Shown: positions 44,503-53,427 of the stretch, one piece after another
Layout: each line of letters opens with the position of its first letter
Numbering within the stretch: position 1 is the first letter of the stretch
Source of the DNA: Sphingobium sp. EP60837
GTDB lineage: Bacteria > Pseudomonadota > Alphaproteobacteria > Sphingomonadales > Sphingomonadaceae
Reading direction: 5' to 3'
Assembly (NCBI RefSeq): GCF_001658005.1
Contig: NZ_CP015987.1
Location: 674,001-738,000 of the forward strand
DNA: 64,000 bases
Translations under genes and position numbers: made by a program
Notes under the pieces: generated by a model
The model's database searches: none
What the model saw: only the letters and a program-made list of their open reading frames with translations
What the model was told of the DNA's origin: nothing

Positions 44503-44525
44503 CCGAACGGTATCGAACCGTTCGG
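44503..44525. promoter_or_regulatory. Perfect operator-like palindrome CCGAACGGT-N5-ACCGTTCGG
   Basis: Nine-base arms around ATCGA, 29 bases upstream of TauD (minus, 44474) and 74 bases upstream of the double TetR gene (plus, 44599). This position and the length are what a TetR-family operator controlling both genes should look like. Confidence 0.7.
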
Positions 44526-44598
44526 TTGTCGTCAAGAAGCATGGGTGCATCCTCGCGCCGTGCTGATATAGCGCTCTGATGTTTAGCAGGAATGCCGG

Positions 44599-45849
44599 AT
44601 GAGAGATGCAGCGGAGGCGAGGACGGATGTGGCGTCGCCGCGCGTCCGGCACCTTCTGGCGTCCGCTCGCGCACAGTTTGTCGAGCGCGGGTTTGACGCG
44701 GTCAGCATCGATGCGATCGCACGCACGGCGGGTGTGAGCAAGGAAACCATCTACCGCCATTTCGCGGATAAGGAGGCGCTGTTCCGCGCGGCTCTGGACG
44801 AACAGGGGGCCAAGTTCGTCGCCCGCGCCGCTGCCGTCCATGAAAGCGCGGCGAGCGGCGGTTCGGAACTGGCGGGTCTTGCCCGCGCCATACTCGATTC
44901 CGCATTGGATCAGGGCATGTTTAGTGCCCTGTGGGTCGCGGCGGGCGTGGCGCACAAGATGCCCGACCTCGCATCAGCACTGCAAAATGGGCAGGGCATG
45001 CGCTTAGAACCTGTGCGGCAGGCGCTCGAAAATTATGCGCGGGAAAAAGGCGTCGATCGCCCCGTGCCTTTGGAAGTGGCGCTGGATTTCGGATCATTGG
45101 CGGTTGAAGGACCGGTGGTACTGATGGGCTTTCCTGCTGCGCCGCCCGAAGCGCGCCACCGGATCGCGCACCACGCCGCGGCTCTGTTCGCCCAGGGCAT
45201 AGGCAGCGCCACGGCGCCCGGCCTGCCGTGGCCCGATCCGATGCCGTCCGCCGAGGCCGAGCCATTCGAAGAGCCGCCATCCCATATCCGCACGCTGCTC
45301 GACGTCGCTGGGCGTCATTTCCTGGCGCAGGGATATGAAGGCGCCAATCTGCACCTGATCGGCGAGGAGGCGCGGGTTGGGCGCGGCACCCTCTATCGCC
45401 ATTTTTCCAGCAAGGCGGGCCTGTTCACAGCCGCCATGCGGGCACTGGTGCAGGAGTGCGCGCGCGCAGCAGTCCCCCCTGCGCTGCCCGAAGGCCAGGC
45501 TGACGTGGACGCGCTGGCGGCTTATGTCGAAGCGGCCTTGGCGATCCTTGCGTCCGCCACTTCGATCCAGTTGCATCGCGTCGTCATCAGCCAGTCTCGC
45601 CGCGATGCTGCGTTGGCGCGCCATGTCTATATCGCCCTGCGCGCGCCCTGGGTGTCGGAGCTGGCTCGCTGGCTGAACAGCCTTGGCATGGGGCAAGAAG
45701 CAGACTGGCACGCGCGCCAGTTGCTGGTGCTCGCTTTGCGCGGCAACCGCCTGTTCGCAGGCGGGCATCCGGTTTCCGCGCAGGAAAGGCGGCGTTATGC
45801 GCAGCGCGCCGCAGCCATTTTCCTGCATGGCTTTATCAGCCAGCTTTGA
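44599..45849 (+). CDS. Tandem TetR-family repressor (two TetR units in one chain)
   Basis: A 416-aa protein, twice the normal TetR length of about 200. Unit 1: helix-turn-helix at about 36-63 ('IARTAGVSKETIYRHFADKEAL') and a ligand domain to about 220. Unit 2: a second complete TetR beginning near residue 229, with 'IGEEARVGRGTLYRHFSSKAGL' at about 250-275. The two DNA-binding domains could let one chain act as a built-in dimer on the palindrome 44503-44525. Ribosome-binding site AGGA. Single-chain double TetR proteins are uncommon; there is no stop or frameshift between the units. Likely represses the divergent TauD operon. Confidence 0.88.
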   Translation: MRDAAEARTDVASPRVRHLLASARAQFVERGFDAVSIDAIARTAGVSKETIYRHFADKEALFRAALDEQGAKFVARAAAVHESAASGGSELAGLARAILDSALDQGMFSALWVAAGVAHKMPDLASALQNGQGMRLEPVRQALENYAREKGVDRPVPLEVALDFGSLAVEGPVVLMGFPAAPPEARHRIAHHAAALFAQGIGSATAPGLPWPDPMPSAEAEPFEEPPSHIRTLLDVAGRHFLAQGYEGANLHLIGEEARVGRGTLYRHFSSKAGLFTAAMRALVQECARAAVPPALPEGQADVDALAAYVEAALAILASATSIQLHRVVISQSRRDAALARHVYIALRAPWVSELARWLNSLGMGQEADWHARQLLVLALRGNRLFAGGHPVSAQERRRYAQRAAAIFLHGFISQL

Positions 45850-45859
45850 ATAGCTGGGT

Positions 45860-46663
45860 TCAGCCCGGAAAGCCGGTAAAGCCGGTCATGCCGCCATCGA
45901 CGACCAGTTCCGTGCCGGTGATGTAACGCGCCTCGTCGGAACAGAGGAACAAGGTGGCATGCGCGATGTCCCAGGCGTCGCCCATGCGGCCCATCGGTAC
46001 CTGAGCATGGCGCTTTGCCACCATCCCTTCAAAGTCGCCCTTGTTGTAGCGCTGGGCCAAGCGCTCCACCAAAGGGGTGAACATCAGGCCGGGAACGACG
46101 CAGTTCAGCCGCACGCCCTTCGCCGCATAGGCTACGGCCGTCACCTTCGTGAACTGGATGAGCCCTGCCTTGGCCGCGGCATAGCCGACCTGGTCCTTGC
46201 CCGCCCAGCGCAGCCCCGCGATCGACGACACATTGACGATCGCGCCCGACCCTTGTTCGGTCATGATCGGCAGGACGGCCTTGCTGGTCAGGAAGGCGCT
46301 GGTGAGATTGAGGTCAAGCTGCTGCTTCCAGACCGCTTCCTCCATCGTTTCGGGCGTGCCCGGTTCCGACTGGCCGACATTGTTGATGAGAATGTCTAGG
46401 CGGCCGAAGCGGGCAACGCAGTCGGCGACCAGCGCATTGACCTGCGCGGAATCGGTTACGTCGCCTGCCGCGGCGTATAGGATATTGCCTTCGCCAGCGA
46501 CGATCTCCTTCGTCGCCTCGGCGGCTTCCAGATTGCGGTCCACGCCATAGACCGTCGCCCCCTGCCGCGCGAGAAGGGTAGCGATCGCCTTGCCATTGCC
46601 CCAGCCGGGAGCCTGGCTACCGCAGCCAGTCACGATCGCGACGCGTCCGTCCAGTCTCAACAT
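45860..46663 (-). CDS. SDR family oxidoreductase with an insertion in the cofactor loop
   Basis: A 267-aa SDR. The cofactor loop is 'TGCGSQAPGWGNGKAIA', a longer form of TGxxxGIG with an inserted 'QAPGWGN', found in a known SDR subgroup. Then 'NNVGQSEP', Ser in 'VNVSSIAG', Tyr-x3-Lys in 'YAAAKAGL' and C-terminal 'LVVDGGM'. It lies tail-to-tail with the double TetR gene and diverges from the racemase-family gene at 46758, with 94 bases between them. Probably oxidises a hydroxyl intermediate. Confidence 0.87.
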   Translation of the reverse strand: MLRLDGRVAIVTGCGSQAPGWGNGKAIATLLARQGATVYGVDRNLEAAEATKEIVAGEGNILYAAAGDVTDSAQVNALVADCVARFGRLDILINNVGQSEPGTPETMEEAVWKQQLDLNLTSAFLTSKAVLPIMTEQGSGAIVNVSSIAGLRWAGKDQVGYAAAKAGLIQFTKVTAVAYAAKGVRLNCVVPGLMFTPLVERLAQRYNKGDFEGMVAKRHAQVPMGRMGDAWDIAHATLFLCSDEARYITGTELVVDGGMTGFTGFPG

Positions 46664-46757
46664 CCCTCACACTCCGTTTTGCGTAGCGATTCACCCTTGC
46701 CCCGCGCTGATGGCATCGTCATTGCGGCGTGGCAACTTTTCGGATGGAGAGAGCGGA

Positions 46758-47462
46758 ATGAGCAATGCGCCCCGCATTATGATGATCAGCGCCCTGGCAC
46801 AGTCGCCGGGTCCAGCCATGGCGGCCATGCGCGAAGAATGGCCTGAAGCCGCTGTCCATAATCTGATCGATGACTCGCTCGCATCGGACTTCGCTACCAT
46901 CGGCGAAATCAGCCCGGCGATCTATGATCGGTTCCAGGCTCTTGGGCGTTACGCCGCCGGGGCCAATGACGGGCAGGCCGAGACGGCAGGCATCCTCTTC
47001 ACCTGCTCCGCTTTCCGCCCCGCCATCGAACGGGTGAAGGCAAACCTTTCCATACCCGTAGTGACGCCCAACGAAGGCGCGTTCGATGAGGTGCTGGCGC
47101 TCTGCAAGGGGAAAGAAGGCGGCGGGCGTGTGGGCCTCCTCTTGACCTTCCAGGGGTCTGTCGCCCCCCTAGAGGGCGAAATCCATGCGATGGCCGATGC
47201 TGTCGGTCAAACGCGGCCAGTAATCATACCGGCGGTCGCGACCGGCGCGCTGGAAGCGTTGCAGGCAGGTGATGGGGACGAGCATGACCGGCTTAGCGTA
47301 GCCGCTGCGGAGGCATTGCCGCCGGTGGACGTCATCGTGGTAGGACAATTCTCGATGGCGCGCGCTGCTCCGCTGGTGCGGCAGATCCGGTCCGAACCGG
47401 TGCTGACTACACCGCAGATGGCGGCGCGCAAGTTGCGGCGGCTGGTCGAAGAGACGCGTTGA
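46758..47462 (+). CDS. Asp/Glu racemase superfamily protein
   Basis: A 234-aa protein of the aspartate/glutamate racemase fold. Cys83 in 'LFTCSAFRP' matches the first catalytic Cys; the usual second Cys near residue 200 is replaced by Thr ('PVLTTPQMAARKL'). This resembles the one-cysteine decarboxylase/isomerase branch more than true racemases. The ATG at 46758 follows GGAGAGAG; the ORF extension upstream overlaps the divergent SDR. It could isomerise or decarboxylate a dicarboxylate from the pathway; the substrate is unknown. It ends at a terminator with T-tract. Confidence 0.75.
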   Translation: MSNAPRIMMISALAQSPGPAMAAMREEWPEAAVHNLIDDSLASDFATIGEISPAIYDRFQALGRYAAGANDGQAETAGILFTCSAFRPAIERVKANLSIPVVTPNEGAFDEVLALCKGKEGGGRVGLLLTFQGSVAPLEGEIHAMADAVGQTRPVIIPAVATGALEALQAGDGDEHDRLSVAAAEALPPVDVIVVGQFSMARAAPLVRQIRSEPVLTTPQMAARKLRRLVEETR

Positions 47463-47469
47463 CTGGGTA

Positions 47470-47499
47470 GGGGCGGAATATCTTCCGACCCCTTCCTTT
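47470..47499. terminator. Terminator between convergent genes
   Basis: Stem GGGGCGGAA / TTCCGACCCC with one bulge and a 4-base loop, followed by TTCCTTT. It separates the racemase-family gene (plus) from the amidohydrolase (minus, stop 47502). Confidence 0.6.
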
Positions 47500-47501
47500 G
47501 A

Positions 47502-48719
47502 TTAGACAGCCAATGTTTCGGAACGCGCCGGAACGATCAACGGATCGCCCATCCGTTCAAAAGCCGACAGAAAGTTGCCGCCCATGAACAAATCTTGGCG
47601 GCGTGCTGGCAAGCGGTCGGCATGTTTGTCGAAAAATTCGCGATAATGGCCTGACGGGTCGGCAAAGCCCTCAAAGTGCGGGAAGTCGGAGGAGAACATC
47701 AGCATCTCCTCCGGCAGTTGTTCCATGATCAGGTCGAGCGGATTATCGCTGCCGCAATTGAGCGGCGTACCGCGAACATTGCGGCGAACATAGTCGCTGG
47801 GCCTCATGGGATATTTCCACTGACCCAGGAACAGTTCGGCCGTGGGCGTGGCGCGTTCGTCTATGTCATTGAGGACGAAAGGCATCCAGCCGATACCAAG
47901 TTCTGCGATCGTGACAGTCAGCGTAGGATGCCGCTCGAACAGTCCCGAAAAGACCATCGCGTTGATGTTCATCATCGCCGTCACATGGCGGAACCCGCCG
48001 CCAAACTGGCGGAGCAAGGTAGGATCGGCCGCCATGTTTGACCAGCCCGGATCGAAGGACATGCGCTCAAAACCTGTGTGCAGCATGGCGATCATGCCGC
48101 TGTCGGTCACGGCGCGCCAAAACGGGTCCCAATCCGGATGGACGATGGACCTGCCGGCGACCGGCGCGCCGGGGATCAGGACAATCCGGCTGCCGCGTCG
48201 GCGCATGCGTTTGAGTTCGGCGATCGCCCAGTCCAGATCTTCATAATCGAGCGCGGTCACCGGCAACAGCCGCCCGCCCCCTTCGTCGCACGTGTCGGCC
48301 AGCCAGTCATTGGCGGTGCGGATGGTTTCCTGCCGCAGCGAGGGATCATCAATGAAAGTCTGATAAGTAATGCCCGACAGGCAAATGACATTCTGCAGGT
48401 CGATGCCCTGGCTATCCATCCATTTGAGGCGCGCCTTGGTGTTGGCGACCTCCATCTGGTTCTTGCCTTCAAATTCGGCGCGTCGCCCTTTTTCATCCGC
48501 CTTTTCCTTGGCGAACAGGGTGAGGAGGCCAGGGGGCGTTAGTTCCTCCATGGAAGGGCGGCGGTCGTCGGGAATGGACCGCACCAGATCACCGCAGATC
48601 ACCTTTACCGCCAGAGCGCCGCCATCGAGCTTAGGAAGCCGCTTCGCCAAATCAGGATAATTGGCCAGCCATTCAGGTCCCGGTTCGAAATGCGCATCGA
48701 CATCGATTACCAGAGTCAT
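47502..48719 (-). CDS. Amidohydrolase_2 (Cog2159) family metal-dependent hydrolase
   Basis: About 405 aa; paralogue of the gene at 38274. First strand 'VIDVDAHFEPG' (DxH), 'LKWMDSQGID', barrel His in 'AMLHTGF', and 'MFSSDFPHFEG' near the end. The ATG at 48719 follows AAGGAGAG; the longer frame gains only 8 residues. Compared with 38274 it has a longer N-terminal loop ('KEKADEKGRR'). It is divergent from a VOC protein and an MFS carrier, whose relatives also accompany the 38274 copy. Confidence 0.86.
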   Translation of the reverse strand: MTLVIDVDAHFEPGPEWLANYPDLAKRLPKLDGGALAVKVICGDLVRSIPDDRRPSMEELTPPGLLTLFAKEKADEKGRRAEFEGKNQMEVANTKARLKWMDSQGIDLQNVICLSGITYQTFIDDPSLRQETIRTANDWLADTCDEGGGRLLPVTALDYEDLDWAIAELKRMRRRGSRIVLIPGAPVAGRSIVHPDWDPFWRAVTDSGMIAMLHTGFERMSFDPGWSNMAADPTLLRQFGGGFRHVTAMMNINAMVFSGLFERHPTLTVTIAELGIGWMPFVLNDIDERATPTAELFLGQWKYPMRPSDYVRRNVRGTPLNCGSDNPLDLIMEQLPEEMLMFSSDFPHFEGFADPSGHYREFFDKHADRLPARRQDLFMGGNFLSAFERMGDPLIVPARSETLAV

Positions 48720-49111
48720 CGCTCTCTCCTTGCTGATCCGCATTTGCCAGACGGATTTCAGACCGTGGAAGATTTACGCATCTCTCTGTGCATCGTCCAT
48801 CCGCCTACCCGGAAATTGCAATATTGCGGGCCGCATCGCTCGTGGCGCAGCGTGATCGCGGCTAAGCTGACTTTGCTGATACACTGTGTGTTGTTAATTC
48901 CTGCTTGCCTCTGGCTTCTACGCATTTCAGAAACGAGGAGTGCGAAGCATGGCAGAATAGAAAATCCGAGTCGGGGTCGACTGCGAAAATGAGTAACGGG
49001 TGCAGCATTGTCCTTTTATACAGCCCGGCTGGATAGCAGGATCCTGCGCGCCGCCAAACCGCATGTGCAGCTTTTGAAAGAGCAAAGCGAAGTTCGCCTG
49101 GGCGAGGATGG
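48720..49111. other. 392-base gap without a supported gene
   Basis: Holds the divergent promoters of the amidohydrolase (minus) and VOC gene (plus). It contains the palindrome GCAATATTGC at 48818-48827 and AT-richer sequence up to about 48960. Several short frames cross it but none has a ribosome-binding site or recognisable protein. Relict DNA cannot be excluded. Confidence 0.5.
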
Positions 49112-49570
49112 ATGATCAAAAGCTTTCCCCATTTCGGCATATATGTCGCTGACATCGCGCTTTCGACGCGCTTCTACATTGAGGGACTCGGCTTTGAAGC
49201 GCAGGAAAATGGGCGCACCGACGTGCCAGGGCCCCTGCTGGAAATGCCGGGCGCGATGGTCCGCACCCAGTTCATCCGGCATGAGCAGGGCATGCGGATG
49301 GAGTTGTGGACTGTGGAGGACCGGCCGCCTGCTGGCGGCGCGGATCCCCGCCCAGCCAATCTGCCCGGCCGCCCCCATCTTTGCTTCGTGGTTGACGATC
49401 TGGAACAAGTGGCTGCGCGCGTAGTCGAATTTGGCGGATCGAGGCTGGACGGGACCCTGTCCGACCTTGGCTATGGAAAACTCATCTTCTGCGCTGACCC
49501 GGACGGGACGCGCATAGAACTGGTCCAGATCACGAGCGGTTGGACCGGCTACGACCAGCAACAAGGCTGA
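49112..49570 (+). CDS. VOC (glyoxalase fold) protein
   Basis: A 152-aa VOC protein. The first unit is 'HFGIYVADIALSTRFYIEGLG' with His at the metal position; the second is 'RPHLCFVVDDLEQV' and 'FCADPDGTRIELVQ', where His and Glu complete a likely metal triad. It therefore keeps the ligands that the VOC at 37875 appears to lack in part. Start at 49112 after GAGG with short spacing. It is 45 bases upstream of an MFS gene on the same strand. Confidence 0.83.
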   Translation: MIKSFPHFGIYVADIALSTRFYIEGLGFEAQENGRTDVPGPLLEMPGAMVRTQFIRHEQGMRMELWTVEDRPPAGGADPRPANLPGRPHLCFVVDDLEQVAARVVEFGGSRLDGTLSDLGYGKLIFCADPDGTRIELVQITSGWTGYDQQQG

Positions 49571-49615
49571 CGACAAGCCCTCCGCCCTTGCCCGGCGCAA
49601 ACAGGAGACACGTGA

Positions 49616-50866
49616 ATGAATGGGATGACTGGAGCAGCCGCTGTCGGGGACGTGACCGGCGGACCTTCAGGGCAGGGCCGGATGATGGTGGCCCGAGCCT
49701 TCCTGGCGCAGAATGTGGCGGTGGGCTGCGCCTTTGGCGGCTTCGGCGTGTCCGTTCTGCCGCTGCAGCAACTTTACGGCGCCAGCAGGGGCACGACGAC
49801 ATTGTCGCTCGCTTTGTGCGTGCTGGTGCTGGGCCTTGTCAGTCCACTCATTGGCGCGTTGATCGGCCGCATTGGTCTGCGCTGGACGATGACGATCGGC
49901 ACGGCAATTTCCGGCGCGGGCTATGCGCTGCTGGCCATCGCGCCGAGCATGCCTGTTGTGCTGCTGCTTTACGCACTGCCGATCGGCGTCGGCCTCGCGA
50001 TGTTCGGCCCCTTTCCTGCCAGCGTACTCGCCAGTAATTGGTTTCGGCGCAATCCTGGCACGGCGTTAGGCATAGCGAATACGCCGCTGTTCGTTGCCTT
50101 GTTGCCGATGGTTGGGTTGATTGTGATCCGCGACCATGGCCTTGGCGCCTTCTATCTGACTCTGGCGGCTTTGCACGTGGCGCTGCTGCCTGTCATGCTG
50201 GGAGTTTCGGACGCGCCAGCTGAAGCGGGGCAGCAATTGGGCCATGGGCATGGCCATGGCGGCGGTGCGATGATGTCCGCCCGCGCGCTGCTGCGCCGTC
50301 CAGCCTTCTGGGTAATAAGCCTGGGAGCCGGTTACCTTAGCGCCGTGGGCATTACGGCTGTTTCGCACCTCGTCGCCTTTGTGGCTGAGCGGGGCGTGGC
50401 GGCGAGCGAGGCTGCTGGCCTGCTCTCTATCATGGGCGGCGCGGCGGTGATCGGTTCGCTCGTCATCGGCTTTCTCTGTGGTCGCCTGGGCGCGCCATTT
50501 TCGCTCGGGCTGATTGCTGCCGGATTGGCGCTCAGTTGGCTGGCGCTGCTCAGCACGAGATCCTTCCCCCTCATGGCTTTGGCATCGCTGATGCTGGGCG
50601 CTGGCGGGGCAGGCGTGTTCCCGGCCGTCAACATGCTGTCCGCTCGCCTGTTCGGTCAGGATTCGCTGCCTCGGGTCATCGGTCTTTTCGGCGTGGTGAC
50701 GCTGCCGCTTACCTTCTTTCTACCGCCGCTCGCGGGCGTGCTGCGCGACATAATCGGCGGCTATGGGCCTGTGGCGATGATGCTCATTGGCGGCTGTGTC
50801 ATCATAGCGCTGCTGTTTTTCGGCATGGCGCGCGCTGGTCGCCAGGTACAGGCCCCCGCAGTTTGA
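49616..50866 (+). CDS. MFS transporter, paralogue of the gene at 39646
   Basis: A 416-aa inner-membrane carrier with twelve helices. Helix 1 'RAFLAQNVAVGCAFGGFGVSVLPLQ' and central 'SVLASNWFRRNPGTALGIAN' align with 39646. A His/Gly-rich central loop 'GHGHGHGGG' follows helix 6 and is absent from the other copy; it may bind metal or be just a flexible linker. Strong CAGGAGA ribosome-binding site. Transcribed with the VOC gene, and followed 24 bases later by an HSL-type esterase. Confidence 0.87.
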   Translation: MNGMTGAAAVGDVTGGPSGQGRMMVARAFLAQNVAVGCAFGGFGVSVLPLQQLYGASRGTTTLSLALCVLVLGLVSPLIGALIGRIGLRWTMTIGTAISGAGYALLAIAPSMPVVLLLYALPIGVGLAMFGPFPASVLASNWFRRNPGTALGIANTPLFVALLPMVGLIVIRDHGLGAFYLTLAALHVALLPVMLGVSDAPAEAGQQLGHGHGHGGGAMMSARALLRRPAFWVISLGAGYLSAVGITAVSHLVAFVAERGVAASEAAGLLSIMGGAAVIGSLVIGFLCGRLGAPFSLGLIAAGLALSWLALLSTRSFPLMALASLMLGAGGAGVFPAVNMLSARLFGQDSLPRVIGLFGVVTLPLTFFLPPLAGVLRDIIGGYGPVAMMLIGGCVIIALLFFGMARAGRQVQAPAV

Positions 50867-50890
50867 TCTCCCGAAAAGAAAGGGAAATTC

Positions 50891-51889
50891 ATGACCTATC
50901 AGATTGATGCAGACGGTTCGGTACAACTGGGTAATGCGGTCGTGCCTGTGCCGCGGACGGTCAGTGCAGAGGCGCAGACGTTTCTGGCTACCCCGCCTTG
51001 GGCTGAGCCGCCCGTTCCGGACGCGGAACGCCTGCCTATGTGGGCGTTGCGGCCCTTCGTCGATGAACAGATGAAATTGGGCGGTGAAGCAGCGCTGCAG
51101 CAATATCCGGTCGAGGTGCAGGAAATCGAGATCGCCGGGGTGCGGTGCCACCTCGTCAAGCCTCACGATATTCCGGAGGAAAATAAGGGCCTGACCTTGA
51201 TGAACCTGCATGGCGGGGGCTTCGTTATGGGCTCTGGATCTCTGATCGAAGCCATTCCGGTCGCGCATCAGGCCAAGGTGGCGGTAGTCGCCGTCGATTA
51301 CCGCCTGGCGCCCGAACATCCCTATCCAGCGGCAGTCGATGATGCGGTCGCCGTTTATCGATCGATGCTGGACCATCATCGCCCTGATCAGATCGGCATT
51401 TACGGCTCATCGGCCGGCGGTTTCCTGACCGGCCAGACGATCATGCGGCTGGAACGTGAGGGGCTGCCGCTGCCGGCTTGCTGCGGAATCTTCACCGCTG
51501 GCGGGGATTTGAGCGACCTCGGCGACACGGCGAAAATCTTCACGCTGATGGGCTTTTGGGGCGACCTGATCCTGCCGACCGATCATGAGATCAGCGAAAT
51601 TCGGGCGTATCTGGGCGGCGCGGACCCGAAAACCCCGGAGGTTTCTCCCATCCATGGGGATCTGTCGCGTTTCCCGCCAACGCTGCTCATGAGCGGCACG
51701 CGGGACGCCGTGCTCAGCGCCACGGCCAGTTTCCACCGCGCCCTGCGCCGTGCTGGCGCGGAGGCTGATCTGTTCGTGTTCGAAGCCATGCCGCACGCGC
51801 ATTGGTACATGACCCATCTTCCCGAAGCGCAGGAAGCGATCGAGGTGATGAGCGACTACTTCCTGCGCCATTTGCGGTCCAAGCGTTGA
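50891..51889 (+). CDS. Alpha/beta hydrolase, HSL-type esterase
   Basis: A 332-aa esterase. His107-Gly-Gly-Gly oxyanion motif, 'VDYRLAPEHPYPA', nucleophile Ser174 in 'YGSSAGGF', Asp in 'SGTRDAVLS' and His in 'MPHAHWY'. It differs from the HSL hydrolase at 11885 by an N-terminal cap of about 60 extra residues. The gene follows the MFS carrier closely, suggesting hydrolysis of the transported ester or of a BVMO product inside the cell. It ends tail-to-tail with a TetR gene at a strong hairpin. Confidence 0.89.
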   Translation: MTYQIDADGSVQLGNAVVPVPRTVSAEAQTFLATPPWAEPPVPDAERLPMWALRPFVDEQMKLGGEAALQQYPVEVQEIEIAGVRCHLVKPHDIPEENKGLTLMNLHGGGFVMGSGSLIEAIPVAHQAKVAVVAVDYRLAPEHPYPAAVDDAVAVYRSMLDHHRPDQIGIYGSSAGGFLTGQTIMRLEREGLPLPACCGIFTAGGDLSDLGDTAKIFTLMGFWGDLILPTDHEISEIRAYLGGADPKTPEVSPIHGDLSRFPPTLLMSGTRDAVLSATASFHRALRRAGAEADLFVFEAMPHAHWYMTHLPEAQEAIEVMSDYFLRHLRSKR

Positions 51890-51896
51890 ACCGGCG

Positions 51897-51922
51897 GGGA
51901 GACCGGCCCCTACCGGTCTCCC
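51897..51922. terminator. Strong hairpin between esterase and TetR gene
   Basis: Perfect ten-base arms GGGAGACCGG / CCGGTCTCCC with a 6-base loop. It begins 8 bases after the esterase stop and covers the TetR stop codon at 51910. It could terminate both converging transcripts. Confidence 0.6.
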
Positions 51923-52590
51923 TGCGCTGCGGGTTTCATCTGGTTCAGAAATTGAACGATCCGCGCTTCGGCTATGCCTATGCCCCGAGCGCAGAAAAGG
52001 ATCGCGTCGCGCAAGGTGCGATTGTCATCCTCATCATAGGGGATGGCAATCCGCTCATGGCAGCGCGCCATCATCATCATTGTGCTGATATTTTCCATGA
52101 ACGCCGCGGCGTTGGTGGCCGAGATTATCTCACCGCTGATGCCCCCATCAGCGCGTGCCGCTTCCAATGCTTCTTCAAGGTTAGGAAGCGTGAGGCGCAG
52201 CGCTCGGCGATAAACCAGGCGCGCATAACCCCCGTCGCCCGCCAGGCTGCCCACGACCATGCGCATCCCTTCCGCGTTGGATGCGCCCATTCCCTGCATG
52301 GCATGACTGATCGTGCGGCGGAGAATTTCAAGAAGACCTTCGGTACTGGGGGCGGCCTGACCGTAAGACTGGAAGGTTGCGTTCTGATCGGCGATCACTT
52401 CCCGCAACACCGCGCGATAAATGTGCGTCTTAGTGGGGAAATGCCGGAATAGCAGCGCTTCGGAAATGCCCGCAGTGCGGGCGATCTGCTGAGTGCGGGC
52501 TCCTTCCAGCCCGTGCCGGGCAAAGACCGCTTTCGCTGCGGCAATGATTGAGGCGCGGCGGCCGGCGCTGGAAAGGCGAGTGGCGGACAT
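51910..52590 (-). CDS. TetR-family transcriptional regulator
   Basis: About 226 aa. N-terminal helix-turn-helix 'TQQIARTAGISEALLFRHFPTKTHIY' (about residues 32-58) followed by an all-helical ligand domain with a Met-rich stretch ('MENISTMMMMARCHE') that may line a hydrophobic pocket. Start set at the ATG 52590; a GTG at 52605 is equally possible, and neither has a good ribosome-binding site. Convergent to the esterase at 50891. The regulated gene is not obvious; the adjacent TetR and TonB receptor are candidates. Confidence 0.82.
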   Translation of the reverse strand: MSATRLSSAGRRASIIAAAKAVFARHGLEGARTQQIARTAGISEALLFRHFPTKTHIYRAVLREVIADQNATFQSYGQAAPSTEGLLEILRRTISHAMQGMGASNAEGMRMVVGSLAGDGGYARLVYRRALRLTLPNLEEALEAARADGGISGEIISATNAAAFMENISTMMMMARCHERIAIPYDEDDNRTLRDAILFCARGIGIAEARIVQFLNQMKPAAQGDR

Positions 52591-52739
52591 CGGCTGGAAT
52601 ATCACTCCGGGGAAATGCAGAGGCGGACTACTCGTTGTCAGGCGAGCGTTCCGGGAATGGTGGGGCGCAGCTTAGGCATTTACGCTGGAGAAACAAGGCA
52701 ATCACATGCGCGTATGGGTGGCGATCCTGCCGTGCTATC

Positions 52740-53399
52740 TCATGATTCCCCCCGCCCAAACCCTCGTTCGAGGGCCTCGATGAAACGGTTGATCAACTGT
52801 TTTTGCCGCTCGATCATCTCGGGAGACAGCGGGTCCATCCCTGACAAGTTCCGCGCTAGAGGGGCCGCCCAGAAATAGCCGAACATGAGATTGAAGATCG
52901 CTATGATCTGAAGGATTAGATCCTCCGGCGCCGGTTCGAATTCGGCCGCGCGCGTGATCCGCCGCCCATAGTCGGCGAGCCGGTCAACCCAGGCCATGCC
53001 GATATCGTCCCGATGCGAGGGTGGTGACAGCAGGGACCGGATGAGCAGCATCGGGACGTTGGGATGCCGCGCCAGCACATCTACCAGCCGACCCCCGAGA
53101 GTGCGGAAGGATGCCTCCTGCGGTGACCGGGCGATGGTTGCATCCATCTCGTCCGCCAGTGGCTGCAGCGCCCGCTGGAGAACGCGATGATAGAGCGCAT
53201 CCTTGCTTTCGAAATGTTTGTAAAGGCCGGGCTGCTGAATATTGGCGGCGGCGGCGATGTCGCGCAGCGATGTCGCTTCATAGCCCTGCTGCGCGAACAA
53301 GAGTTCAGCTGTGTCGAGCAGCCTATCGGTTGTCCTTTGCCCCTTGGTTGTCCGGGCAAGGGATAGTTCGCTAACGGGTTTTTGCGCGATGCTGGTCAT
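52740..53399 (-). CDS. TetR-family transcriptional regulator, next to the TonB receptor
   Basis: A 219-aa regulator. Helix-turn-helix 'LRDIAAAANIQQPGLYKHFESKDALY' at about residues 45-71, then a helical ligand domain with 'FGYFWAAPLARNLSG' near the C-terminus. It is divergent from the TonB-dependent receptor. A perfect 20-base palindrome (53439-53458) lies 40 bases upstream and overlaps a promoter-like pair facing the receptor. I infer that it represses receptor synthesis until substrate is present, and itself. Confidence 0.85.
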   Translation of the reverse strand: MTSIAQKPVSELSLARTTKGQRTTDRLLDTAELLFAQQGYEATSLRDIAAAANIQQPGLYKHFESKDALYHRVLQRALQPLADEMDATIARSPQEASFRTLGGRLVDVLARHPNVPMLLIRSLLSPPSHRDDIGMAWVDRLADYGRRITRAAEFEPAPEDLILQIIAIFNLMFGYFWAAPLARNLSGMDPLSPEMIERQKQLINRFIEALERGFGRGES

Positions 53400-53427
53400 G
53401 GCCGCACTTTAGCGGGGCGCGCAAACT

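Noticed and set aside
48690..48992. Possible 100-residue gene in the 48720-49111 gap
   Set aside because: No ribosome-binding site and no conserved sequence; it overlaps the 5' end of the amidohydrolase.
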